A stretch of 7,954 bases of DNA from Nitrospirota bacterium (GCA_020355985.1 CP070628.1:77395-85348); one strand, 5' to 3'. Positions 1 to 6,755 are shown, numbered from the stretch's first letter. Notes: generated by a model not told the origin, from the letters alone. Made by a program: numbers and translations.

Positions 1-612
1 GGAGGATACGGCTATTCCGGACAAACCTGTATTTCCGTTCAACGGATTTTTGTCCATCAATCGCATTATGATCGGTTTCTTCAATTGTTTGTCGACAAGG
101 TACAAGCGTTGTCGATGGGAGATCCAGCCTTGGACACCACGGTGGTCGGGCCGTTAATCAACGAACAGGCTGCTACCCGTGTCGAAGCATGGATTCAAGA
201 GGCCGTGGAACATGGAGCAAAAATTCAAACGGGAGGAAGTCGAAAGGGATCCATGATGGAACCTACCGTCCTCACCAATGTCAGTAGTACCATGAAAGTT
301 TGTTGCGAAGAAATATTTGGGCCAGTGGTGACTATCAGCCCCTACACCAAACTTCAGGATGCCCTGGCTCTGATGAATGACTCGCCCTTTGGACTACAAG
401 CTGGCATTTTCACCAAAAACATTGATGCGATGTATCAGGCGTACGCCAGCCTAGAAGTAGGTGCGGTCTTGGTCAATGAGATTCCCACATTTCGTGCGGA
501 CCACATGCCGTATGGCGGCATAAAAGATTCTGGATTAGGGCGGGAAGGCGTCCGATACGTCATACATGAATTAACCGAACCAAAATTACTGATCGTCAAA
601 TCGCCATCCTGA
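1..612 (+). CDS. Aldehyde dehydrogenase family protein, C-terminal part (5' truncated by window edge)
   Basis: The frame is open from base 1 and ends at TGA 610-612, giving 203 residues; the rest of the gene lies upstream of the window. The fragment begins at the catalytic cysteine signature GQTC (Cys at residue 10 of the fragment). It continues with EEIFGPVV at about 103-110, whose Glu and Phe contact the NAD(P) ribose in this family, then PFGLQAGIF. It ends with MPYGGIKDSGLGREG and a terminal TEPKLLIV strand. The family oxidises aldehydes to carboxylates through a thiohemiacetal on that Cys. The catalytic Glu and the Rossmann NAD-binding half are missing only because of truncation. The C-terminal style resembles lactaldehyde or glyceraldehyde-type ALDHs, but the substrate cannot be assigned. 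An internal TTG at 85 is not the real start, because homology runs upstream of it. No clear terminator is visible before the next gene. Confidence 0.95.
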   Translation, partial: GGYGYSGQTCISVQRIFVHQSHYDRFLQLFVDKVQALSMGDPALDTTVVGPLINEQAATRVEAWIQEAVEHGAKIQTGGSRKGSMMEPTVLTNVSSTMKVCCEEIFGPVVTISPYTKLQDALALMNDSPFGLQAGIFTKNIDAMYQAYASLEVGAVLVNEIPTFRADHMPYGGIKDSGLGREGVRYVIHELTEPKLLIVKSPS

Positions 613-782
613 CACCCGATCCCATTGCAATTCCCTTTCCCGGCCTTGCGCCTTTCCCACAACTCTTGTTAAAAATGGGCCTTCGCCTGTGGCAAAGCCA
701 GAAGTGACTCCCTTGGAGTTATTCTCTAGGCCATCTCATACATGTCACCCCCACGACTAACCACGCAAACAAAGGAGTCCTA

Positions 783-1373
783 ATGGTCCCAACACATATG
801 TTTCTCACCAAGGGTGTGGGTATTCACAAAGAAAAACTCACCTCCTTTGAAGAAGCCTTGCGGGGTGCGGGTATTGCCTATTGTAATTTAGTGAGTGTGT
901 CGTCCATTCTCCCCCCTGATTGCAAAATCATTCCGCGTAGACGGGGAGAAAAATTGCTCAATCCAGGAGAGATTACCTATTGCGTGATGGCACGGTCTGA
1001 TACCAATGAACGCAATCGACTGATTTCTGCTTCCGTTGGCGTCGCAGTTCCTTCTGGACGAAAATATAACTATGGGTATTTATCAGAACATCATGCGTAT
1101 GGGGAAACAGACGAAGAAGCCGGTGAATATACCGAAGACTTGGCTGCGCAAATGTTGGCTACAACCTTAGGCATTAAATTCGATCCGAATGTGGCGTGGA
1201 ATGAACGAAAGCAAGTCTTCAAAATGGGAGGAGATATCGTTCGGACCCAAAACATCACCCAATCAGCTATTGGCAAGCCCAACCTTTGGACAACAGTCGT
1301 GGCCTGCGCTGTGTTTATACCACTAGAAAACCTGCCACAGGAAAAGAAACCAGATACCCGCAAAGGGAAATGA
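783..1373 (+). CDS. pdaD: Pyruvoyl-dependent arginine decarboxylase (PdaD)
   Basis: The 196-residue product matches the PvlArgDC family (EC 4.1.1.19), which converts arginine to agmatine and CO2, the first step of one route to putrescine and other polyamines. The proenzyme cuts itself between two serines, and the second becomes the N-terminal pyruvoyl group of the alpha chain. Here the site is VSS followed by ILPP, so cleavage is predicted between Ser40 and Ser41, giving beta and alpha chains of about 40 and 156 residues. Glu102 in LSEHHAYGE lines up with the proposed proton donor (Glu109 in the Methanocaldococcus enzyme). NITQSAIGK and a [11 protein letters not shown] strand close the fold, followed by a charged 16-residue tail. 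The start is set by an AGGAG site at 773-777, five bases before the ATG. The neighbouring aldehyde dehydrogenase could act on polyamine-derived aldehydes, but that link is only positional. The gene ends just before a hairpin terminator. Confidence 0.95.
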   Translation: MVPTHMFLTKGVGIHKEKLTSFEEALRGAGIAYCNLVSVSSILPPDCKIIPRRRGEKLLNPGEITYCVMARSDTNERNRLISASVGVAVPSGRKYNYGYLSEHHAYGETDEEAGEYTEDLAAQMLATTLGIKFDPNVAWNERKQVFKMGGDIVRTQNITQSAIGKPNLWTTVVACAVFIPLENLPQEKKPDTRKGK

Positions 1374-1377
1374 TGAC

Positions 1378-1411
1378 GTGCGAAGAGACTCTTCGCACTC
1401 AATTCTTTCTC
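1378..1411 (+). terminator. Intrinsic terminator of pdaD
   Basis: An inverted repeat spans 1378-1398. The arms GTGCGAAG and CTTCGCAC pair over at least 8 bp around a 5-base loop (AGACT), and the palindrome is perfect over 10 bases per side. A T-rich stretch with only a few T's in a row follows (1399-1411). It starts four bases after the pdaD stop and lies between convergent genes. The weak T-tract makes termination efficiency uncertain; the opposite strand is not T-rich after the stem. Confidence 0.65.
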
Positions 1412-1460
1412 CGGCCTAGGACTTCCCCCTATGCCTATGAAATATCGATCATTGCTTTGA

Positions 1461-2237
1461 TTAGAGAGAAAAATCCGCCCAAAGGATGGTATGGTCAGAT
1501 GGCTGTTCTGCCTTGCGGGGATTCACATCGACTTTGATTGTTTGAGAATACGGCAGGAGAGATGGCGTGACCATCATATGATCAATCCGCCATCCACGGT
1601 TGGCTTCTAACGCATCGGGGCGGCGGTAATCCCAAAATGTAAATTGTTGCCGGCGGGGGTAATGATGGCGAAAGACATCGATAAATCCCCAAGAGACCGC
1701 ATCCTGGTATGCCTGTCGCGCATCTTGATGAAAACACACATGCTTGAGATGTTTTTCGGGATGATGCACATCAATTGGTTCTGGCGCGACATTCATATCC
1801 CCACACCAGATCGCAGGCTTTCCGACTGAAAGATTTCTGGAAAAATACTGCTTCAATCGCTGAAACCAATCAAGTTTATACGCATATTTTGGAGAATCAA
1901 GGGCATATCCTTGCGGAATGTAGGTATTGATAATTGGAATACCCTGGATGACCACTCGTGCCAGGCGGGTGAGATCTTCTTGAGGTTGCCCATCTTGAAA
2001 TCCAAAGGATACCTGCTCCGGTTCGGCCCGGCTAAAGATGGCGACCCCATTATAAGACTTTTGCCCACAATAATTAACGACGTAGGGTAAATCCGCAAAG
2101 GCCTCAAGAGGGAAATCCTGGTCTTGGACTTTAGTCTCTTGAAGACACATCACGTCAGGCTTATGACGACGGAGCCATGAATGTAAAATATCAATCCGCT
2201 TTCGAAGAGAATTCACGTTATACGTCGCAATTTTCAT
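1461..2237 (-). CDS. xthA: Exodeoxyribonuclease III (AP endonuclease, XthA family)
   Basis: The 258-residue product has all the landmarks of the Mg2+-dependent exonuclease III/AP endonuclease family. These are MKIATYNVNSLRKR at the N-terminus, LQETK with metal-binding Glu34, NTYIPQG with Tyr106, CGDMNVAP with Asp147 and Asn149, GWRIDHMM with Asp219, and SDH with Asp248-His249 near the C-terminus. It would cleave DNA 5' to abasic sites and degrade 3' ends in cytoplasmic base-excision repair. The family usually has GDFN or GDWN at the third motif; Met is a mild substitution next to the catalytic residues. The frame stays open 27 codons upstream to 2318, but that part translates an intergenic repeat, so the start is placed at ATG 2237, where family homology begins. 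A weak GGAAG lies 11 bases upstream. An 18-bp inverted repeat sits 22 bp upstream of the start. It is convergent with pdaD and divergent from the gene at 2423. Confidence 0.95.
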   Translation of the reverse strand: MKIATYNVNSLRKRIDILHSWLRRHKPDVMCLQETKVQDQDFPLEAFADLPYVVNYCGQKSYNGVAIFSRAEPEQVSFGFQDGQPQEDLTRLARVVIQGIPIINTYIPQGYALDSPKYAYKLDWFQRLKQYFSRNLSVGKPAIWCGDMNVAPEPIDVHHPEKHLKHVCFHQDARQAYQDAVSWGFIDVFRHHYPRRQQFTFWDYRRPDALEANRGWRIDHMMVTPSLLPYSQTIKVDVNPRKAEQPSDHTILWADFSL

Positions 2238-2259
2238 AGATGTCGAAACTTCCAGAACT

Positions 2260-2277
2260 AATTGAGTCAACTCAATT
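2260..2277. promoter_or_regulatory. Inverted repeat upstream of xthA, candidate operator
   Basis: AATTGAGT and ACTCAATT are perfect 8-base arms separated by CA, so the centre is too tight for a stable RNA loop but suited to a dimeric DNA-binding protein. It lies 22 bp upstream of the exonuclease start, in the 185-bp gap between divergent genes. No regulator can be named; the role is inferred from symmetry and position alone. Confidence 0.35.
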
Positions 2278-2288
2278 TTACTATGGAT

Positions 2289-2330
2289 GGGGTCTTGACC
2301 CTCACCCCTCTCCCTCAAGGAAGAGGGGGA
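2289..2330. repeat. G/C-rich double palindrome, probable dispersed intergenic repeat
   Basis: Two palindromes stand side by side. GGGTC-TT-GACCC occupies 2290-2301. CCCCTCT (2305-2311) pairs with AGAGGGG (2322-2328) across a 10-base loop that contains TCAAGG. The CCCTCACCCCTCTCCCTCAAGG style recalls short palindromic repeats scattered between genes in many environmental bacterial genomes; that recognition is from memory. It lies outside any supported coding region and could also act as an RNA hairpin or transcription barrier between the divergent genes. Only one copy is present in this window. Confidence 0.45.
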
Positions 2331-2422
2331 TTTGAATTGTTCAGACTGGAATTCATAAATTATACCCAGCCGGGATAAGGTGTTGGCCCATGCTCCTTGA
2401 CCGCTGAATTTTAATTGAGCCT

Positions 2423-3043
2423 ATGAATACAAATAATTCTTTGACCCAAGATGAATGGAACGTGTTTGCCAATCAGGATTTTTTTCTCAAAAAGGCAGCA
2501 ATCTCAGCAAAACTCAAACGAACCCTTGAGCAACTCCACATAGCCTTACAACCAGAGTTGATCGCTCACCCTCTCCTCGCTCCAGATAGTTTTGACCCTG
2601 AATCGGTCCAATTTGTCAAAGGCGAACATCTTGAAAACTGCCCATATCAATATTTAGATTTTCCCCGATTTTACACCCGCCAGGACAAGCTGGCCTTTCG
2701 TTCGCTATGTTGGTGGGGGCATCATCTGGTATTCGCCTTGATCGTGGAGGGACCACTGGTCAAACAATATCGCGTCAACTTGTTCAACCGCTTCTCGGAG
2801 GTATCTGATCGTCACCTCAGCCTATGTATCAGTTCATCGTTATGGGAATGGAAAGCCGGTCCAGGATTTACGCTGGACATCACGCACACCCATCGCTCCG
2901 AAATAGCCGCAGCACTAGACCGCCGAACTTTTTTTAAAATTGCACGTTTTATCCCTATTCAAGATTTGGAAGCCAACAGTGACCACATCATTGAGACAGG
3001 GGTCACAACCTTCCGAGCGATCCTTCCCATCATCACACCCTGA
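2423..3043 (+). CDS. Conserved-looking hypothetical protein, 206 residues
   Basis: I do not recognise a named domain. The protein has no signal peptide or membrane segment and is probably cytoplasmic. It starts with a polar helical region (about 1-45). Residues 65-110 hold its most motif-like part: VKGEHLENCPYQYLDFPRFY, then a DKLAFRSLCWWGHH stretch. A second aromatic cluster, LWEWKAGPGFTLD, lies near 139-151. The run of W, G, H and Y residues and the GE...PYxxLDFPR pattern look like a real, conserved fold; I have an uncertain memory of similar uncharacterised proteins in Bacteroidetes. Codon use resembles its neighbours. The start ATG 2423 has no clear Shine-Dalgarno (only GAG four bases upstream). 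The upstream gap contains weak promoter-like hexamers (TTGAAT at 2332 and TAAATT at 2356, 18-base spacer). It ends 27 bp before the convergent DUF2726-like gene. No function is proposed. Confidence 0.8.
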   Translation: MNTNNSLTQDEWNVFANQDFFLKKAAISAKLKRTLEQLHIALQPELIAHPLLAPDSFDPESVQFVKGEHLENCPYQYLDFPRFYTRQDKLAFRSLCWWGHHLVFALIVEGPLVKQYRVNLFNRFSEVSDRHLSLCISSSLWEWKAGPGFTLDITHTHRSEIAAALDRRTFFKIARFIPIQDLEANSDHIIETGVTTFRAILPIITP

Positions 3044-3070
3044 CTCTCTTTGCGAACACCACCAGCTTTC

Positions 3071-3595
3071 TTACTCTTCTTCAGCCAGTCCTAAAAGTGT
3101 TGTCACATGTTCCACGGAATAGGTCCGGTGAAGATGAAGCACGACCACATTGATACCAGCAGCTTTCAATACAGTGTCAACAACATGATCCCGTTTCTCT
3201 GGCTGCTCTTGTTCGTTTTTTTGAAATTTCACGACCGTCGTCGTTTGTAGAGTGCCAGGATGCACCAGCACAACATCCAGGCGAACCGGCTGAATAGTCC
3301 GCATGAGCGCCTTACGCGCTTCTTCATCCGGATCTACCACCGACACGACCTGCAAGATCGGTAGCTTCACCAAAACCAATAGATAATCATGGGCCGCCAA
3401 TCTGATCAGGTTGAACAGCGTGGCTTCTTCAGGAGTCATCAACGATCTTGGCGTCACCTCACATTCACGAGAGTCCGAGGGCACATCAAGGATGGACCCC
3501 TTGGGTAACGGACGACGCCAAATCCATTGCAACAAGAAGACCCCTCCTAGCACTAATAGAGTCAAAAAGAGAACGGACAATCCATTTTGTGACAT
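3071..3595 (-). CDS. Membrane-anchored DUF2726-like protein
   Basis: With the start at ATG 3595 the product is 174 residues. Residues 6-26 form one hydrophobic segment (LSVLFLTLLVLGGVFLLQW) followed by WRRPLPK, so by the positive-inside rule the rest should face the cytoplasm. Residues 53-165 resemble DUF2726, a family related to PD-(D/E)XK nuclease folds: LMTPEEATLFNLIRLAA, then a LDVVLV strand with Asp107, a VVKFQKN strand, and a helix plus a final VVVLHL strand. Typical members have an acidic E-x-D at the second strand; here those positions read K-F-Q, so nuclease activity is doubtful. The frame stays open to ATG 3664, which would overlap anmK by 29 bases. I prefer 3595 because the membrane anchor starts there and no clear ribosome site supports the longer form. 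It lies 40 bases downstream of anmK and is probably co-transcribed. Confidence 0.75.
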   Translation of the reverse strand: MSQNGLSVLFLTLLVLGGVFLLQWIWRRPLPKGSILDVPSDSRECEVTPRSLMTPEEATLFNLIRLAAHDYLLVLVKLPILQVVSVVDPDEEARKALMRTIQPVRLDVVLVHPGTLQTTTVVKFQKNEQEQPEKRDHVVDTVLKAAGINVVVLHLHRTYSVEHVTTLLGLAEEE

Positions 3596-3635
3596 GAGAA
3601 CATCCACTTCTTTGCAATATGGAAATGAGATATCG

Positions 3636-4820
3636 TCATACGTACCATTTTTTTGAAAAGCCATGAGAGCCTGGCGTCACAGACCCTAAAATCACTGGAT
3701 GTCTCGCACCGGTAACACGAGGTATATTGGCACAAACACCATGAACGGTTTGGTACGCTAAAACAGCAAAGGCTTGGGCTTCGAAAGCCTGACTGGATGA
3801 CCCGCAATCATCCATGGTTCGAACCGGAATGGGATCAAAGACGTTCAAGAGTTCCGCCCAGAGGCGGGCATTGCGGACTCCCCCACCGCCGAACACAACG
3901 TCGGCTGGCATGTTTTTCGTCCATTGCTGAGCATCTCGAATCGTTTGTGCAATAAACTGGCAGCCTGTTGCCAAGAGGTCATTGAGGGAGAGATGTCGTC
4001 GCCGAGCCTGAGCCAGAACCTTAAGCACATACGATTCCCCAAACAGTTCACGTCCAGTGGACTTGGGTGGTGATCGATGCAGATAGGGATGGGCCAATAA
4101 CCATCGCAACAAGCCCGAATGCACATGACCTCGTTGAGCCAACCGTCCACCCCGATCAATCGTCGTTCGACCATTCGTTCCCGTCGTGACCAACGCGTCC
4201 AAGAGCATATTGCATGGCCCAATATCAAATGCCTGTACTGTGGCTAGCCGTTCCCCTCGAGGAAGCATCGTCACATTGGCAATACCTCCGAGATTAACCA
4301 CCCACCGCCTCGCGGTCTTTTGGCGGAAAACCAGAAAATGTGTATAGGGGACCAACGGAGCCCCTTCACCACCAGCGGCCAGATCGCGTGAACGAAAATC
4401 TGAAACTGTTGTAATACCGGTGCGCTCAGCAAGCACGGCGGGGCAGCCAATCTGGAGAGTCGAGCGTATGGAACCGATTCCCCGTTCCGCTGTTAACTGG
4501 GGAAGATGATGAACCGTTTGGCCATGCGAGCCAATCAATTTCACTTGCTTAGGGACAATTCCGCTACGTGTTATCGCCACTTTCACCGTCTGGGCAAAAA
4601 CTTCTCCTAGCCATGCATGAAGATGACACACATCCGCCACTGCTCCGCGCTCAGCCACATGCAAGATACGTTGACGCAAGCGAGGGGGGTATGAACGGCC
4701 ATAATGTCCGAGCAGCTTGATGGTGAGACGATGCCCTTTTCCACGAATATCCACAACCGCAGCATCCACGCCGTCGGCCGACGTCCCGGACATGAGTCCA
4801 ACCACAATCATCGATGACAT
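3636..4820 (-). CDS. anmK: Anhydro-N-acetylmuramic acid kinase (AnmK)
   Basis: This 394-residue protein belongs to the AnmK family (EC 2.7.1.170). The enzyme hydrolyses the 1,6-anhydro ring of anhydro-MurNAc and phosphorylates it with ATP to MurNAc-6-phosphate during recycling of peptidoglycan fragments in the cytoplasm. Motifs are in family order: GLMSGTSADGVD (8-19, phosphate-binding loop), GSHGQTVHHLPQ (97-108), LQIGCPAVLAERTG, VSDFRSRDLAAGGEGAPLVPYTH in pieces around 139-161, NLGGIANVT (176-184), FDIGPCN with the presumed catalytic Asp199, KSTGRELF (253-260), and FGGGGVRN (310-317). Length is normal for the family. ATG 4811 (fourth codon) is an alternative start and has the better-placed AGG nine bases upstream; 4820 has its AGG directly abutting. 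It lies 60 bases downstream of the GNAT gene and 40 upstream of the DUF2726-like gene. The usual partner MurQ etherase is not in this window. Confidence 0.96.
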   Translation of the reverse strand: MSSMIVVGLMSGTSADGVDAAVVDIRGKGHRLTIKLLGHYGRSYPPRLRQRILHVAERGAVADVCHLHAWLGEVFAQTVKVAITRSGIVPKQVKLIGSHGQTVHHLPQLTAERGIGSIRSTLQIGCPAVLAERTGITTVSDFRSRDLAAGGEGAPLVPYTHFLVFRQKTARRWVVNLGGIANVTMLPRGERLATVQAFDIGPCNMLLDALVTTGTNGRTTIDRGGRLAQRGHVHSGLLRWLLAHPYLHRSPPKSTGRELFGESYVLKVLAQARRRHLSLNDLLATGCQFIAQTIRDAQQWTKNMPADVVFGGGGVRNARLWAELLNVFDPIPVRTMDDCGSSSQAFEAQAFAVLAYQTVHGVCANIPRVTGARHPVILGSVTPGSHGFSKKWYV

Positions 4821-4880
4821 CCTGTCAGCATGAACATGGCGTTATGACTGCAACATTTCCACAAAAAAGGAGGGGCCAGA

Positions 4881-5300
4881 CTAGGCCGATGATAGAGGAA
4901 GTTGTTTTCGGCGGTCCCACACCATACCAGTCTGCTCCTTATCCGAAAACCCTAGAGAGGCATAAAATCCTTGATAGCGTCTCGTACAGAGCCAAAACAG
5001 TTCCACCCTGGCCAAGGATGAATGCCTGAGAATTCGCTGTACCAGGCTTTTCCCAATATCTTGGTCTTGGTAACCCACATCGACAATGACGTCCCAAATC
5101 GATGCACGAAAGACATAATCGGTCAGAACGCGACCGAATCCCACTAATTGAGGCCCATCCCATGCGGAGATAGTCACATCGGTCTCCGACAACATCAATT
5201 GGGTCTCTTCCAAGCTACGGCCCCGCGCCCATTCAGCTTGTTCAAATAAGGCTAGAAGTTGTTGAGGATCGAAATCGTTTGAATCGGAATATTGGATCAT
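4881..5300 (-). CDS. GNAT family N-acetyltransferase
   Basis: The 139-residue product has the GNAT core: an N-terminal helix with EQAEWARGRSLEET, a LVGFGRVLTD strand pair (52-61), IWDVIVDVGYQDQDIGKSLV (68-87) as motif A, and a C-terminal WLCTRRYQGFYASLGF (103-118) as the motif B region. It would transfer an acetyl group from acetyl-CoA to an amine; the substrate is unknown. The WAR.RSLE...ISAWDG...GFGRVLTD.VFRA.IWDV style resembles the cyanobacterial and chloroplast GNAT branch, from memory. In the cofactor loop the usual QGxGxG pattern reads Q-D-Q-D-I-G, so two glycines are Asp (79 and 81). ATG 5300 is chosen as start; the frame extends seven codons to a TTG at 5321 with no ribosome site. 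It is first in a probable minus-strand operon with anmK and divergent from the zinc-ribbon gene. Confidence 0.88.
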   Translation of the reverse strand: MIQYSDSNDFDPQQLLALFEQAEWARGRSLEETQLMLSETDVTISAWDGPQLVGFGRVLTDYVFRASIWDVIVDVGYQDQDIGKSLVQRILRHSSLARVELFWLCTRRYQGFYASLGFSDKEQTGMVWDRRKQLPLSSA

Positions 5301-5377
5301 TTCGTTGGCAGATTGTGGCAAGATATATTACACTAAGTCCACTATAAATCTCGCGTTTCTCAAATGGAGCTGAATCT

Positions 5378-5557
5378 ATGTCGATGCTCGTTCGCAAATG
5401 CCCGAAATGTAGCAAGTTGTTTTGGAAAAAAGAAGAAGAGGTTGAATATGCCGATGAGAATACATTGAAAGTGACCTGCAATCACTGCCACCAGGTCTTG
5501 CGAATCCCGCTCATCACGCAAGGCGCCAACGCTGGCGCCCCCAAAATGGGCCATTAG
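5378..5557 (+). CDS. Small zinc-ribbon protein, 59 residues
   Basis: ATG 5378 to TAG 5557 encodes a 59-residue protein with two cysteine pairs, CPKC (8-11) and CNHC (34-37). They are separated by 22 residues that include an acidic KKEEEVEYADEN stretch, the spacing of a four-Cys zinc ribbon. A GGAG at 5366-5369 lies eight bases before the ATG, and the flanking gap fits a real gene. Such small ribbons bind zinc and may contact nucleic acid or protein partners; the partner is unknown here. The tail, after RIPLITQG, is a short Gly/Ala-rich end ending in KMGH. The gene is divergent from the GNAT gene with a 77-bp shared gap, so the two may share regulatory DNA. No family name is assigned. Confidence 0.8.
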   Translation: MSMLVRKCPKCSKLFWKKEEEVEYADENTLKVTCNHCHQVLRIPLITQGANAGAPKMGH

Positions 5558-5660
5558 CAACGTCTGTAGGTTTACCCTCGAATTGCTGAATCCTTGTCTT
5601 TCTCAATTTCCTCCTATGACGCCTCTTCCCATCTCTTCCCCGCAATAAATTTCTAATCCT

Positions 5661-6395
5661 ATGCGACACGAACAATGGGCCGGCTTGGAGGTATGCATTT
5701 CTGGTGGGCTGGATCGCCAAGGAGGCGGCGAAGGACCACTGGTCGTTCTCTTACATGGATTTGGAGCTCCAGGAGATGATTTGGTCGCCTTATGGCGCTA
5801 TCTCAATGTCCCGGATGAAGTCCGCTTCCTCTTCCCTGCCGCTCCATTGAAACTGGACATGGGCTTTGGGGATGCCAGAGCCTGGTGGATGTTGGACATG
5901 GAACGGGTCACGCAAGCCCGAGCCCAAGGACAGTGGGATGAATTGTCGCAAGAAATTCCTCGTGGACTGTCTCCCGCGCGCACACAAATGCAAGACGTCC
6001 TCTCTCTCGCCATGGAAAGCTTGGCGGTACCCTCTCAGTCACTCGTACTAGGTGGATTTTCGCAAGGAGCCATGCTCTCGACCGATTTGGTCCTCCATTC
6101 CGACATTCCGTTTGCCGGCTTGGCACTACTCTCAGGGACCCTCATCGCCAAGCACGAATGGCTCACTCGCCTGCCCAACCGCCCAGGTCTTCCGGTTTTT
6201 CAAAGCCACGGAACCAACGACCCCATTTTAGCGTTTTCAATGGCCCAGCAACTTCGGGAACACATCCAATTGGCAGGGCTGCCTGTCAATTGGGTCGAAT
6301 TTCGTGGCGGCCATGAGATTCCCATTCAGGTCTTGGAAAGCCTGGGCACATTTCTCCAATCCGTGCTGTATAGTCCTACTCAGAAAAATGCGTAA
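5661..6395 (+). CDS. Alpha/beta-hydrolase, carboxylesterase/phospholipase family (Abhydrolase_2)
   Basis: The 244-residue product has the fold and triad of the COG0400 carboxylesterase/lysophospholipase-like family. VVLLHGFGAPGDD (28-40) forms the first strand and oxyanion-hole region. LVLGGFSQGAMLS (128-140) is the nucleophile elbow with Ser134. SHGTNDPIL (182-190) carries Asp187, and RGGHEIP (215-221) carries His218. Length is near the upper end for the family (about 210-240). The extra sequence is a lid-like insert rich in Trp, Arg and Glu (about 66-112). It should hydrolyse ester bonds in the cytoplasm, as no signal peptide is seen; the substrate is unknown. ATG 5661 has no recognisable Shine-Dalgarno upstream, so the mRNA may be weakly translated or the start may lie a few codons away. 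It stands alone, 103 bp after the zinc-ribbon gene and 103 bp before bolA. Confidence 0.92.
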   Translation: MRHEQWAGLEVCISGGLDRQGGGEGPLVVLLHGFGAPGDDLVALWRYLNVPDEVRFLFPAAPLKLDMGFGDARAWWMLDMERVTQARAQGQWDELSQEIPRGLSPARTQMQDVLSLAMESLAVPSQSLVLGGFSQGAMLSTDLVLHSDIPFAGLALLSGTLIAKHEWLTRLPNRPGLPVFQSHGTNDPILAFSMAQQLREHIQLAGLPVNWVEFRGGHEIPIQVLESLGTFLQSVLYSPTQKNA

Positions 6396-6421
6396 CACCA
6401 TCAAAAGAAAAGATATTCACA

Positions 6422-6451
6422 TTGCGCAGAAAATTCTCTCTCGGGTATAGT
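6422..6451 (+). promoter_or_regulatory. Candidate sigma-70 promoter of the bolA-glutaredoxin operon
   Basis: TTGCGC (6422-6427) and TATAGT (6446-6451) are separated by 18 bases. The -10 matches consensus at five of six positions and the -35 at three. A transcript would start near 6458, about 40 bases before the bolA ATG, in a gap with no other explanation. The call rests on eye-matching only. Confidence 0.4.
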
Positions 6452-6498
6452 CATTTTTGAACATTTCATCATTTATTCACCAGGATTAAACCATCCCC

Positions 6499-6750
6499 AT
6501 GATCACATTTGAAGATCTCAGTACCCAACTTCAACAAGCATTGGGGGATGCCGAAGTCTCAGTGCTCGATCGAACCGGCACTATGGACCATTTTACGGTC
6601 AAAGTGATTTCCAATGCCTTCGAAGGAAAGAATCTGTTGGACCGTCATCGAATGATCTACCAAGCCCTTGACGAACCCATGAAAGACGGACGCATTCATG
6701 CCCTAGAAATCCAGGCCAAAACCCGAAATGAAGCCCAAGAAGGAGGATAA
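6499..6750 (+). CDS. bolA: BolA/IbaG family protein
   Basis: The 83-residue protein matches the short BolA-like family: an N-terminal helix, an MDHFTVKVIS strand (29-38), then NLLDRHRMIYQALDEPM with the conserved His50, and a final RIHALEIQAKT strand (66-75). His31 and His50 sit where BolA proteins ligate a bridging [2Fe-2S] cluster with a monothiol glutaredoxin. There is no cysteine, so this is the histidine-loop (IbaG-like) type. In other organisms BolA-Grx complexes take part in iron-sulfur cluster trafficking and iron sensing. It overlaps the ribosome site of the next gene, a tight operon. ATG 6499 follows an AGGA at 6482-6485 that is rather far away (13 bases). It acts in the cytoplasm. 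Confidence 0.93.
   Translation: MITFEDLSTQLQQALGDAEVSVLDRTGTMDHFTVKVISNAFEGKNLLDRHRMIYQALDEPMKDGRIHALEIQAKTRNEAQEGG
6741..6746 (+). promoter_or_regulatory. Strong ribosome binding site of the glutaredoxin gene, inside the end of bolA
   Basis: AGGAGG sits nine bases before ATG 6756 and overlaps the last codons of bolA (stop 6748-6750). The full-consensus site suggests the glutaredoxin is made at least as well as BolA and that the two are translationally coupled. Confidence 0.75.
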
Positions 6751-6755
6751 CCAGT

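Noticed and set aside
2238..2318. 27-codon N-terminal extension of exonuclease III
   Set aside because: It translates the inverted repeat and the start of the palindromic repeat; family homology begins at ATG 2237.
4863..4887. GGCC/GGCC stem plus T6 (minus strand) as a terminator after the GNAT gene
   Set aside because: The stem is only 4 bp and the T-run is five bases away; transcription probably continues into anmK.
5522..5539. GGCGCCA-ACGC-TGGCGCC hairpin as a terminator
   Set aside because: It lies inside the zinc-ribbon coding end, encodes a Gly/Ala-rich stretch, and has no T-tract on either strand.
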